DNA of 64,000 nucleotides, from contig PUFA01000105.1 of assembly GCA_003508835.1 (NCBI GenBank), forward strand, positions 4,836,001 through 4,900,000, given 5' to 3'. Of this stretch, positions 49,451 through 62,000 are shown piece after piece (position 1 is the first letter of the stretch; each line of letters opens with the position of its first letter). The position numbers and the translations under genes are program-made. The notes below the pieces were generated by a model. That model saw only the letters and a program-made list of their open reading frames with translations. It searched no databases and had not been told where the DNA came from. This DNA comes from Eonycteris spelaea. Lineage: Eukaryota; Chordata; Mammalia; Chiroptera; Pteropodidae.

Positions 49451-51229
49451 GTGTGTCATGCGATACACTTTTCACACTTCCTAAAATTAAGCCTAGTATT
49501 TCACCTAGTATACAGAAAGGAGAACATTTTCTAATATTAAAACTGATGATGTTGGATTACTGAGAGACAGTACATATTTCTCTTTAGTGGCACCTTCCAG
49601 AGAGATTGTTCAAGGGTGATCTGTGATATTTGCACAACTCGATGACGTTATACTCTGCCCCTTATATAAATGACAAATACACTGTATAACTTTAAGGTTT
49701 ATTTTATATTAACCTGTGTCTTTTGAAATTATAACCTAAACAAAGTCCAGAATTATACTCAGTATGTTCACATCACGATAATGATTTTTTTTCTAAATAG
49801 AACATTGAGAATGAGAACAAAATTTCAAGTCTTACTTCAGTGATTAATGTGTCTCTCTGACCTTGAAGAGGTAATTTCATCCTGATTTACTGCATGTAAA
49901 TATTAGGGTGCTTCATCTCTCTTTAAAAAATCATGTCAATTAAATAGGCAATGGTTTAGATCCTTCCAGGTGTATAAACTACTCCCTGAGTGTAAATTAC
50001 ATTGTACTAACTGTATTAAGCCACCAGTGCCTGAAATTCAGTGAATTACTGCTCTAGTGCACTAAATGTTCCCCTAATGACCTGAAAGACTCAAAGTACT
50101 TTTAAAAAATTTCTAGCTTAAATACTAGGTGCTTTGTAATGTTTTTTTACAAAACTTGAAGAGAGGCATATTACCTATATGGAGCATGTTTTCTCACTAC
50201 TACTAGAAAAACAAAACTGACAGGAGGTTTGAAACTAATTAGATTTTACAATATACCACTGCTTTGAATTTATGAGATGTACTTTTAAGGGAATGAAAAA
50301 TATGCAAGTTAAGGATACTATTTAAATTCATCACACTAAACAGAACATCTGAAGCATAAAGCAAAGGGTGTCCCAAAACACTTGGTAAGTGTAATACCTG
50401 TCAAAATACTTGCTAATTAGTAAAATCCAAGAGCAATTCATAGTGAAATGGACAATAGTTATCTATACTTTCAAACTGAGTACATTTCAAAGCCTTGAAA
50501 CTTCACTCTATATTAACATTGAACAGCTTTTCTTTGAGACCTTAATTATGTTCTGAAATGTGTTGGAGTTTTAGATAAGTATGCCTACATGATTAGTATT
50601 TTTTAAAATTTGATTATAATAGTTTGTTGTTATATTAGTGTTTTCATGTTAATTTCCAAACCTGGTGATGTAATTAAGTATATTACTAACTTTAATAGAA
50701 ATTAATATATTAGTATTTCTTCATCTGAGTTACAACAACATAGCAGCATTTAAAAAATATTCTTGCATTTTTTGTTTAATGATTATACTATTTGGCTTCA
50801 TTTTCTCTTCCTTGATACAAAAGCACCCAGAGATTGTATCTTAATTGGATTTTCCCTCCCCTTTGTTCATGTTTTCCTACTTTTGTAACATAACTTTTGC
50901 CTCCAGATCAGTTGCTTCACAAGCCAAAATCTATTGTTTCTTCCATAGCCCCATAAATACATGCTCTATATCTTTATATCTGTCTCATAATCAAGTGCTA
51001 AACAAAAATAAATAAATCTCGACTGCTAAGTCAGTTTGCACTCTGAGCGCCTCTCCCAAATGTTCTGTCCTCCAGTCTTATTTGACTTTTTCACATTTTA
51101 TTGGTTCTATAATTTAAGTAATATATGTATTTTTTATCTTATTTGAGATTTCTTATTTCCAAGACTCAGCACAAGTTTCTAGCTGTCTTCAAAAAGATTA
51201 ACTCTGGAAGATCTATGTAAGAAGTACCC
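49451..51229. other. Unassigned AT-rich sequence
   Basis: No gene or repeat recognised. About 50820-51110 is pyrimidine-rich with mixed composition. Confidence 0.5.
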
Positions 51230-51284
51230 CTTCCCGAGACATATGAGCAAGAGTGTTTCAGAGTATTTCTCTGAAGTCCTGAGG
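51230..51284. repeat. Short direct repeat, copy 1
   Basis: Shares about 85% identity by eye with 51811-51863 (common parts 'gagcaagag' and 'ctctgaagtcc'). Family unknown. Confidence 0.8.
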
Positions 51285-51810
51285 GTGGTGATGGCACAGA
51301 AGAGATAGCAGAGAAAACTATGTGGGAAAAGAACTTGAATGTCTGGTGACTTGTTTTTATGTTATTGTTATGTTTTTTGTTATGTTTATGTATGAACGTT
51401 ATGAAAATGGACATTGTGTTGTTTCCATTATAATAATAATAAACAAAAGTGCATTTTGCATCTCCGTTTATTAATCATTGTATAGATTTTTAGATATGAA
51501 TCTATTTATGATGATTGTCTTTCAGCCCCAGCCTACCTTTTATACTTTGTGATATAAAAGTTGGAAGTGAGCAAACTTCATTATCTATACAACTTTGTCA
51601 GTTTGTCTCTTATTGAATTTTTCCAATAGAGTCATGACAAGAACACTGGAAGTTAGAAGAAAAGGAGAATGCCCTTTCCTTTCTTTTTTTTTCTTTTCTT
51701 TTTTTCCCATAGCCTTGACAGCATTACGCTGCATTGGAAGTTCACCCCAGCACCAGCAGGTTGACCTAGATTATTGTGGCAGTCCTTAAAATGGCTCTTT
51801 AGAAATCTTC
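51285..51810. other. Interval between the direct repeats
   Basis: No recognisable gene. Includes a T-rich run near 51681-51706. Confidence 0.5.
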
Positions 51811-51863
51811 CTTCCTGACACATCTGAGCAAGAGTTTCACAGTATTCCTCTGAAGTCCCGAGG
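51811..51863. repeat. Short direct repeat, copy 2
   Basis: Second copy of the 51230-51284 unit in the same orientation, about 580 bp away. Confidence 0.8.
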
Positions 51864-53515
51864 TACCAGCATATTTATGTAACCCACTATTCAAACATCT
51901 AAGTAATAAATGAAAAAAAAAAAAAACCCTCTTACTCAATCTCCTGATTTTTAGACACCCAACCTCTCCTCCTCTTTGTTTTCCCATTTTTTTAGGGTCA
52001 TAATTCTTCCTGCTTACATTTTCTGGCTGTCCGTATTGTTTTTTGCTTTCATTCTTTAGCATTCTTACCTCTATAAACATTTCCTGATATTAAGTCTCTC
52101 ATTTTGAATAGCAAGTATAGTTGCTGTTTATTGGTATTCCCTAACTGATAAAAGATATTTTAGTTCTTGGCTTGAATTGCAATTTAATTTCCAAAAAGTT
52201 TTTGGCATTTATATGAATGGAATCAATTCATAAAGATGCATTTTTCTTTATGTCTTTTTACCCATTTAGTTTAAAAATATTTATTAATATTCTAGGTTAC
52301 AAATGCAGTATATTTTAATTCATATTTATTGTATTAAAATGATATTCATCAACATTTTATTCACAAGTTTTAGTCATTTTCAGATGAATTTGAAGTCATT
52401 TAAATAGACATTTTGCTGAAAATATCCAGAGTCAATTTTATGAAATGCAATTTTCTTTCACATTAAGTATTGCATTTTTCTAGATAGCTGTTAAAGAGTG
52501 GTAGAAAAGGATGTATCCTAATTTTCTGTTTTACGTTCTAGGAATTAAATATTCAGGTTATTGTCATAATTCATTAAATTCTTCTACTTACAAATAGAAA
52601 TATATTGGGACAGAAAACTAGCTTTGAGAACCCTCAATATACCTACTGGTACCGCTCATTTGAAAGTACAATAATTAGAACGAATGATACAAGAACAGGA
52701 CAATTAGTGCATTTCCACTTGCTATACCAATTCCTGCCAACACAGATATTAGGAATCCATCCATTTATTATTCTCTCTTATTTCAAGTGAAGGAACTATG
52801 TATCATCTGTGCCTTTCAGCCTTCAATGTTTATTCATCCTATTTCATCATTAATGCTTTAGTAATTTTTTCCCCTAAAATATTTTAAATAGAAAAAAGTA
52901 TAACCACATTCCTGGGACCACTGTATTTTTTTCAATATATCTAATGATAATATTTATTTTAAATAATAGAATAGCTCTAGAGCTACAGAACATTTTAGAA
53001 AATGGTACTGATAATTCTTGTACACCCTGCAACCAGTTTCTTTTTTTATTAATATTTTACATAAAATGCTCAGAGGGTGATAGATCTACCTTAATTGAAA
53101 GATATGTCAGATCATTACTGTGCAAGTAAAAAAAAAATGTGTGTATGTATGTTTATGTCATTATTGCAAGCAACTGAAATTGACTGTCTAATGAAGCAAT
53201 AGAAAATTTCATTAAATAACTTTGGGAGTTCAGATTAATAGAAATATTAGGGAGAGAAAAGGGGGGGCATGGCTACAATAGAGGTAGGAAAATATAGTTC
53301 ATGTTGGAATCAAAAACAGATCCAGACCTTACTAGGAATGAATTCTAGGAAGATATAAATAATGGTATGAGCATTCTTTACACACTATCACTGGCATTCT
53401 GAGTCTGCTGTTGTTGGAAACTAGCGACCCTATGTTGCTAAGACCAGTAAAAAGTGTGTTTTTTTTTTTGGGGGGGGGGCACTAACTCTCGAATCAAGTG
53501 TAAAATGAGAGAATC
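51864..53515. other. Unassigned AT-rich sequence
   Basis: No gene or confident repeat. Ends with T11 then G10 at 53459-53479. Frames at 52605-52790 and 52944-53129 have no motif. Confidence 0.5.
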
Positions 53516-53981
53516 TGCATTGATGTCCTGTGGCTGCTCTGCCCAATTACTACAAGAGCAATGCGTTAAAACAAAATACATTTATTTTCTCATGTTCTGA
53601 AGGTCATAAGTCTGAAATCATCATCACTGGGCCAAAATCAAAGTGTTAACAGGATTGCACGGCCTCCGGAGGTTCTAGAGGACACTCTGTGTTTTGTCTC
53701 TTCTAGCTTCTTAGATGCTGGCATTCCTTGGCCTGTGGCTACATCATTTCAGTCTCTGCCTCCATGTTCACATTGCCTCTTCTGCCTGTGTAAAATCTCC
53801 TCTTGGACACTTTTGGACACATTTGTCGGCATTCAGAGAACAACCAAGCAATCCAAGATAATCCTGCTATCTCAAGATTTTTAACTTCATCTCATATGTA
53901 ACGTCTCCCATGTTAGGTAACACATTCGAGAGATCAGAAACTAAAAATTTTTTAGGGGACCATTTTAAGCTTACTGCAGCA
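53516..53981 (-). mobile_element. MLT1-type MaLR LTR (antisense)
   Basis: Antisense landmarks: 'gtcctgtggctgctctgccc', 'acatttattttctcatgttc', 'aaggtcataagtctgaaatc', 'cactgggccaaaatcaaagt', 'tagatgctggcattccttgg', 'gataatcctgctatctcaag' and a closing 'ggggaccattttaagcttac'. Near full length at about 466 bp. No matching 5-bp duplication found with these ends. Confidence 0.85.
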
Positions 53982-54489
53982 TCTGACTATTTGAACCTAC
54001 TTGGCAAAACCCATACCAGAGTACTCGCATGTAGAAATGTGGTTCATCGTGTGACCAACTAGAGCATAAACCAGAGTCGCAATCTAACAACTACATTTAG
54101 AGCTCTCAGGAGATCATCTCTACTTACCTAGGTCTAACAATTTAAATGTTAAAAACAATTACACAGTTTTAAAACGTAGACAGTAAAACATTGAATAACA
54201 TGTCTTTGAAACTGAACTCATTTAAGATGAGACAGTCCAAGCCAAAGAAATCTGGAGAGGTGCCCCATGAGCACTTGCCCATATGGTAAGCTATGTGCTG
54301 AATAAAAATTTCTTGGGTTATGTAGTTAAATTTCTGATTATCGGATTGGACAGAAGACATCAAACTAGGTGGAGACTACAGTAGGGTCAACTTTTAGAAG
54401 CAGAGCTGCACTAGCCACAGAATCAGGCCGACACTAGACCCACGCTAACAAATTGTAAACTAAACCCTCAGTGGGTCAAGATAAAAAGC
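53982..54489. other. Unassigned sequence
   Basis: No repeat or gene recognised. A 64-codon minus-strand frame at 54169-54363 has no domain. Confidence 0.5.
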
Positions 54490-54830
54490 CAGTAAATTAA
54501 CTGTCTTTTAAAGCTATCACACCACTTTAAAGGAATCCAAGATAATCCAGAAGCTGAAAAACAGAATATAATCTCTCAACAAGCTGGCACCAAAAATCAG
54601 CAAACAAACAAACAAACAAAATTATTAGACATATAAAAAGCAGGAAATGAGACTCATAGAGGACGATAGACACAAGTTGATATAAACAGACCTAAATATG
54701 ACACATTTATTGCAATTACTATGCAAAGACTTATAAATATGTTACAGTTTGGGGATTGCTGTATGTTCTGTAATTTGAATTAGTAAAAATGTGTCCGAGG
54801 ACTTAAAGGAATAGTGGCACTATGAGTAAG
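54490..54830 (+). repeat. Possible L1M 5' region relic
   Basis: A-rich plus strand with 'agctggcaccaaaaatcagc', a (CAAA)n run, 'atgagactcatagaggacg' and 'actatgcaaagacttataaa', which resembles the region around ORF1 of old L1M elements. Weak. Confidence 0.35.
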
Positions 54831-55399
54831 CAGATAAGAAATCTTAGAAAAATAACGTTTTTAAAATATGAAATGTTTACCACCTCCTGCCATCTCATTT
54901 TTTGACTTTTTTATTATTTTATTATTTATTATTATAGTGAGGAATTGACTTTTGCTATGTCTATGTGTGTTTTTATTTGGCTTTATCCAACTTGGCTTTA
55001 ATTGAGGTTCTGAATTTGTGGCGTTATATTTTTCTTTCAATTTAAAATTGAAATTATTTAATTTGGAAATTACTCTGTAGTGTTCAGTCTGCTGAAAGCA
55101 TGTCTGTGATTATTTCGATTCAGATGTTCTATTACTTAGTTAAAATATAAAACGATAGCAAGTATATTTCCTGGTCATAGCAGAAATAAATTAGAAAGAA
55201 CAATGGATTGTATGACCCTTACTGGGATCAATTGATGGGTTCAAGAAAGACAACAAAGGCAGACAGTAATTAATCACTGACGTAAGGCTAAATTAGAATG
55301 CCAGAGATTTTTCTTAGCAACATATAAAGTAATTCTCAACTGCAGCAGAGGGCAGGAAAAATCTGTATAGTACCAGATCAGGGCTTACTTTAATCAGGG
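54831..55399. other. Unassigned AT-rich sequence
   Basis: Nothing recognised. Confidence 0.5.
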
Positions 55400-56620
55400 G
55401 TAGATAACCTTCAAGTAAGGTTTAATTCCAACCTTATCAAGTCTGCCACATCAAGGCCAGGAATACGAGAAAGAACAGAATCCTAACGTGAGGATCACGT
55501 CTGAATGAACGGACTCGAAAGCTTTGAAACATCAGACTTCTTGAAATAGCCCTTGGCCTGCAAAAATGCCCCCTCTTCCTGTTGAAGCTAATGCCCTTTT
55601 GTTTTTTGGAAGCAATATCAGCAATACCTGCTTTGCTAGGTAACATACACTCCTCTGCTCTCATGCCCATCTCTCTTGCTTAATTCTCATTTTCATCTTG
55701 CCACTTCCATTAGTAAAGGTAGCATATTCCCCAACCCTGAGTATCCCTCTGACCATTTACGACATGACACAGGAAGGCACAGGTTTTGAAACGAGCCAAG
55801 TATGTAAAGTGTTCTACCACAGGTCCCACTTGCAGTATAAACAGCCTTGTTTCTTGGGTCATTTTCCTCACAGTTCGGAAGGATCAATGGTATCTTAATG
55901 GCATGAAATATAACGAGAAGTTTATGCCAAGACCCAAAAGAGAAGCATAAGTAGGCGCACCGTAGAACTGGAGCAAAGCCTTCTTTTCTACAATAACTAC
56001 TTACCATTAGACAAACAGCTCTGTTGGTCCTATTAGGTCTTGGTAGAAATAAATGTTTGACTTTAAGATATCAAGTAAACACGCAGCTCAAATGATCCAT
56101 CAAGTGTTAATTTCAGTCTGACTCACCAAGTCATATTGTCTGGCATGTCCAGCAGCAAGCTGTCGCATTTGGAAGAGATGCTTCCAGGTTAATACACAGG
56201 CTAGTATAGTGGCCTCTATGTCACTGGAAAGGTCAGCTCTGTTCTCACTTCTCCATCACGGGGTGTCTCTTTTGACAAGCTAGGGAATAAACAAAAAGGC
56301 AGAGACTAGCTCATGATGGGTTCTTGATATTTATGCGCACACCAAGATTAAAAACTTGCTAATTCTGGGGATATCCTTAAAGGACAGTGGGTAGGAGACT
56401 TTCTCACGCTGAGCAGAGCTTTGGGCAACACATCTAGTTATCCACCTTGTTTGGAAATAGAAGCACCTGAGTGAGAAAATATTCAGATTCAGCAGCAGCA
56501 GAGAATAGCATTACTGGTTGGTCAGGGGTCTGGAGCAGTCAAGATTTGGAGATCAGTATGATCAATGTAGACATATAGTGCATTTCAGTGTATGAAATGC
56601 AATATATGAATTATGCCACA
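55400..56620 (+). mobile_element. Second ERVL-like pol relic
   Basis: Less AT-rich than its flanks, with all frames broken. The blocks 'ctgactcaccaagtcatatt', 'catcatgagcta'-like antisense-free remnants, 'tatccttaaaggacagtggg' and 'ggttggtcaggggtctgga' occur in the order of the RNase H to integrase side of ERVL-type pol. The part before about 56000 is assigned only by continuity. No LTR is attached. Ancient retroviral relic without coding potential. Confidence 0.5.
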
Positions 56621-57095
56621 AATTGAAAAAAAAAAAAAGACCTATGCTCAAGAGCACTAAAATGTCAAGTGATAAATCAGTTGGAGACTCAGTGTTCTAG
56701 GCTGAAAACAGGAACTTGTAGAATGAGTTTGAACTCAAAAGAGTAATAGGAATTAAACTTTTGAACTCAACATGTGGAAGCCAATCTTATGACTGGATCA
56801 AGGGTGGGTTCAAGGTTTCCCTAGCCAAGAAAGAAATTAAAAAAAGAAAAAAAAAACAGCTAATAGTTCTGCTATATTAAAGGTATATTTTATAGAAACT
56901 GACAAATTAGTTGAAGAAAAAAATATACGTATATACAAAAATGATATGAAACTCAATCAAGACAATTGCTGACTATATGACTATATGATTAGATGTATGA
57001 CTATTATTCCGAATATGTTCATAAAACTAAAGCTCCAAATTTCCTCCAATTCCTGGTCTAGAGTGAGTGCCTGATACATAAAATACACGCACGGG

Positions 57096-57097
<2 letters not shown>
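56621..57097. other. Unassigned sequence
   Basis: Starts after a 12-base A run near 56627-56638, which might be the tail of an old insertion. No gene seen. Confidence 0.45.

Positions 57098-57135
<38 letters not shown>
57098..57135. repeat. (TG)n microsatellite
   Basis: About 19 TG units without interruption. The overlapping minus-strand frame at 57027-57218 encodes a Thr-His run because of it. Confidence 0.97.
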
Positions 57136-57138
<3 letters not shown>

Positions 57139-57179
57139 AACAAATGTGATAAACCAAAAAAAGAAAAGAAGTGCATACA

Positions 57180-57790
57180 TAAATTTCCCAAACAGCTTAC
57201 AGAAAATGAGTCTGTCAATCAAAATTCACATAGATAAATGTAATATTTAAAAATATGAACATCTAATATTCACAAACATTAATATATTATAAAATCATTA
57301 AATGAAGCACAATAATGAGATATTAAAAACTATCTAAAATTTTAAAATACAGTAAATTTAATTTAAAAATACAGTAGATAAATACTAGTCTTAAAAAGTG
57401 AATTAGTAAGAAATTTAACAGTTCACCTAGAAAATAAAAGTTAGGATTATTTTTTAAGATATTTATTTCCATTTCAGAACAAATTAAATATAATTACAGC
57501 ACATCAATAATACGAGAACAAAGTAATTTAAAAGTTACCAGATTGGAAAGACAAGTAACCTTCAAAAGAAAGAAAATCCAATTATTATTAAACTGTTCAT
57601 TAGTAACTGCAGAGAAACAGAAGGGAATGTAAGAAGGACTTCAAACTAATGAGGAAAAAATGACAACCAACATTCTGTTTTATGCACAGTGGAATACCAA
57701 TTTAAGAATAATAAAAAGTATTTTATTTCAGCTATGCCCACAGTCAAATATTTTAGAATAAAAAAACCAATATGAAAGATTGATTGAAAG
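57180..57790 (+). repeat. Possible L1M remnant
   Basis: A-rich plus strand with 'accttcaaaagaaagaaaat' and 'agagaaacagaagggaatgt', reminiscent of an old L1M 3' region. Too diverged for a firm call. Confidence 0.3.
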
Positions 57791-58039
57791 ATACACTTGT
57801 TCAAACACACATACACATACCCATATACACTTTGTAAGGAAAGGCAAGGTATACAATAAGCAATGATAAATACAGAAGGTTTAAAATGCTGAAAATTTCA
57901 TTAAACATTTGAGAACATTAAAAACAATAGGTTTTACTAAATCAGGCATTTGATGGCTAATTAAGATGCTTTAAGACATGTAACACAACTAGCACCCTGG
58001 GAACCTAAATTGGCAGTCACTAAGCTCTTCTCCTGTCAT

Positions 58040-58225
58040 GACTTTAAACATCATAAATTAGTTTTGTTTATTTCGAACTTTCTATGATAGGAATCATAGA
58101 GTAGTATTATTTTCTGTTAGATCTTATTGCTCAGTATTTGGACCATTCATCCATGGCCTTACACGTAATAGAGTCAGGCTTGATTTCATCATTGTATATA
58201 AAGAATTCCATTGTATGGACCTTCA
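58040..58225 (-). repeat. L1M 3' fragment (antisense)
   Basis: 'tagttttgtttatttcgaac', 'tgataggaatcatagagtag', 'ggaccattcatccatggcct' and 'aattccattgtatggacc' follow the antisense of an L1M 3' region. Confidence 0.6.
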
Positions 58226-58689
58226 GGTTTTGTTCTTCTGAGATAATAGTAGTTCCTCCTCATTTTCAAAAGATATTAGTAAAGTATAGAATTCTGTTTT
58301 TTAAAAAAAATTTTTAATGTTTTATTCTTTGTTCATATTTGCATATGCTTCAATCAAGTGATTTCTACGATCTATGTTTACATTCACTGATTCATACTGC
58401 TGGACGTGGCGCACCTTGAATAAAATGTCGCATCTACTCCCGTAGATGGAACACAGAAAGCATTTCTTTTATGGCTCCAGATAACTGCAATATGCAGCAG
58501 TCTTCAGGTCTACTCTTGTAGTAGTTTGTCAGAACTGAAGGACAACAATGACATCTTTGATGGTTTTGTTGTTGTTTCTAAAATATTCTAAAACAAATCA
58601 GCAAGTCTAGAGATAGTATTCCATTAGTAATACAATAGAGCTGCAATTGAGTCGTTAAGAGTAATAAAAGTGGTAAAGGAAACCAAGTG
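58226..58689. other. Unassigned sequence
   Basis: About 58390-58560 is more balanced in composition and could be an old insert or retrocopy; not recognised. Confidence 0.45.
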
Positions 58690-59095
58690 ACACTTAAGAG
58701 ACCAGTTTATAGATTTCGCTTGGATTGTAATTCAAACACATGAGCAGGTATAGAAATTAGGATAAATCAGGGAAATCTGAAAACTGACATATTGGATAAT
58801 AGTAAGTGATCACTACAGATTTTTATAGATTTAATAAAATCTATATAAGAATCATTGTATTTTAGAGATACATATTAAATTATTTATAAATAAAATATGA
58901 TATCTGAGAAATGCTTCAAAGCAATCTAGAAGGAATGGGTAGGGATGAAGATGGAGTTTGATCGTCTATGAGTTAATTACACTAGAAGCTTGGTGATGGG
59001 TACATGAGTTTCATTATACTATTATCTTTCCATCGTTTATATTTAATTTTTTCACAATAAACAGATAAAACTGTGTTGAATGTGACAATGACTTT
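58690..59095 (+). repeat. L1M 3' end
   Basis: Sense L1M 3' UTR: 'ttagagatacatattaaatt', 'gatatctgagaaatgcttca', 'gcaatctagaaggaatggg', 'tggtgatgggtacatgagtt', 'cattatactattatctttcc' and the terminal 'tttcacaataaac'. Only the last part is present. Confidence 0.8.
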
Positions 59096-62000
59096 AATTT
59101 AAAAATTGAGATAATTTTTAAATTGACATTGATCGAAGTTCTGATTTTTATCGTATAAAATAAAAAAGTCAAGATGATTAAAATGAATCGACTTTATTTT
59201 GAAATTGTTTTAAAATTTATTTTCTCCAAAGTTTACGGTATTTTTTCATTGAAATATTATTTCAGGATTTGTAGTTTTTAAATCTCTTATCTCAGAGTAT
59301 AGGGACTATATTAGAATTCTGTTTTATACAGTATATTACGGTTTCCTAGAGAGTATAGCTAAAAGTGTGTGAGGAGGTTTGGAGTCTATATGACATCAAG
59401 AATTGGTATTCTCCTATAGTGAGGAAATTATATCATTTTCAAAGAGTTTCAAAATTAAAAAAAAATGAGTTTGGATGTGATCTAAAATATGTCCTTTCCC
59501 CCAAAATAGTAAGATTCTGAAAGTTATAAGCAGGGTAAATAAACTGTAATTGATGAATGAAAAGAAATTAAGATTACTATCTTACTCTTAATTTGTCTTT
59601 ATCATTTTCATTCTCTGTAGAATATTTTCATTAATTTTGTTCTAATTATTTGGTGTATATAAGTCTTTCCTCTGCATTAAGTAAATATTCACGTTGAGAA
59701 TCACATAGTCTTCGTATTATTCAGTCTGATTACTTTAAAAGTATATAATTTTAACATATATTTTCACCATCAAATTGCTTTCATTGGGTAAGATTGTCCG
59801 TGTGCCATTACTAAGTCTTCATTGGGTTTCATCTATAGAAGATATAAATCCCCGAAGACTTGTAAACATCTATATTTATCGTGCACTCAAGATTTGATCT
59901 CAAAGACAAAGCAGCTGTGGCATAAGAAAATTAATGTTCTCTTCTCACTGTTGCTTGAAAATCTAACTGCGAGAAGAGTTAAATTCTATGTAAACAAAAT
60001 AATTACATAAAGAAATGTAAAAGTGACAAAATGATACATGGATAGAAATTTCCTTTTAATCAAGTTTTCAATTCTTTAATTTAACATTCCTCAAAAAAAA
60101 AAAATTGAATAGCACTGAAAAGCATATGATTCTCTTCTCAGAAAGCCTATTTCATTCTTTCATATTCCAAAAGAAGGGGAGGATATTTATATGACAATCA
60201 AATTATGGTTTAACGTTTGCTTTCATTTTATTTAAATACACCTTTTTTTCTCTCTCTTCAGTCTCTATATGAAAGTGATATTTATTGTCCAGCTGCAACT
60301 TAGATTCCTACTCTATCTTGTCAGTAACACAGCAGAGGATGAATACACAGACAAGGACACATTTTTTTTTTTGTGGTTACAAATGTGTGATTATAAAAAT
60401 ATCACTGTTAATATGCATGATATCATATGTGTTCCTTGTGGACTGAACTACTAAATTTTTATTAATTATGATAATTAAAGTAATTTAATAGACTAAAGTT
60501 TAGGAAACAGTTGATTTGCATTATATTGTATTCTTTTAGATCTATTATTAATTGCATTCTTAATTCTAAATTGAATATTCAAAAATTAAGTAAATTGAAA
60601 TTTAAACAAACAGCGACACAAAAAACCCTCAGACTGTAATAGTTACTAAATGAGATTTTATTTTTTTGTCACAAGGTTATTACTAGGCCTAAAAATAAAT
60701 CTAAAATAATCTTTTCAAAGACAAGTTTACTGGTACTTATTCTAGCTCCACTGGAAATTCTTCATCTTTAATTGTAATTGTTCTTAATTTTATTTTAATG
60801 GCATTTATTTTTGCTTCCTAAAAGTTTCTATGGTTATGTTTGTTCATTAATCCTTTTAATGTTCCTTGTTATATCAATGCTTCAATTTTTACTATCTGGC
60901 TCACATCAGTTTCTCACAGCTTGGAGTTTACCTTGAGTCATAAAAAATTGAGATTATGACCTAAACTCTAATGATGTAGAACACTGCATGATTCTACAGG
61001 GCTCAGTGGGATTAATGGGGGTTTGTGTACTTTTAATCAAGTGCTATAATGAACATATATAGAATGTTGTAGAATGGCTACAAGATAAATAGGCACGTTA
61101 GAAGGGAAAAAGATGATGTGTCAAATCACATAAATAAAGTAATCAGGGGAGAGAAAGTGCTACAGATCTCTACTTAAATATGGAAATCCCACTGAGTGTT
61201 TGCAATGTGTTCTTAGCTAATGGCCATAAGCAAGCATATATTTTATGCAGAATAATTAACTTTTATACCTTAAAGTCGAGTGCAATAATAAAGACCTAAA
61301 CCAATTCATGAATAACGAAGCACAGGGAAAAGGAATTTCTCTTCCAAGGTTAGGTATACCATTTTTTAAAATTAAAATTGACTAAGAAAATAATAAAAAT
61401 AATAGATTGGAGACATCATTAAATTTGCCCTAATCTGTCTTTCAACACTCATATCGGCTTGCTTCTGATAAACGGGCAGCTGAGGTAAGCTGCTTTCATC
61501 AAGAAGGGATGAGAAGGGTCAAACCTCTCGACTGTTAATCGTTACTTGAAGCCCCACCTCCAGAAGGATTCTGGGCTGCCTCCAAAATCAACAGCTAGAG
61601 TGTTGTGGTGAAAGAGAAATATCTACAATGAGCTGTGAAAGGATGGTACTGTGTCTGGATCACCATGCATTTCCCACCTAAAACCTTGATTTTTGGCAAA
61701 ATGAAACAGATCGATGTCAGCCTGCATGTGTATGTATCTCTTAAAGTCTAGTTTCACCTTTTCTGGTGACTTAAATTGTTATTACTTTTGTATAAAGATA
61801 TATACATACGTGGTTTTATATATATGCATAATTGCAATTGTATTCTTAGTCTTAAACAGTTTTTTAATGATGTATTACTTTCTTATTCCCTCACGCCCAC
61901 TTTTCTTCCACTCTTGGCCCCTCTCCATCCTCATTAGTGCTCACCATCTCGACATCTCACCTATTCTTACAACATAATGTATACCTTTAGAACTGTATTT

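Noticed and set aside
53459..53479. T11-G10 junction as a G-quadruplex
   Set aside because: A single G run cannot form the usual four-tract motif within this short span.
57027..57218. Minus-strand frame with a Thr-His repeat
   Set aside because: Encoded by the (TG)n microsatellite.
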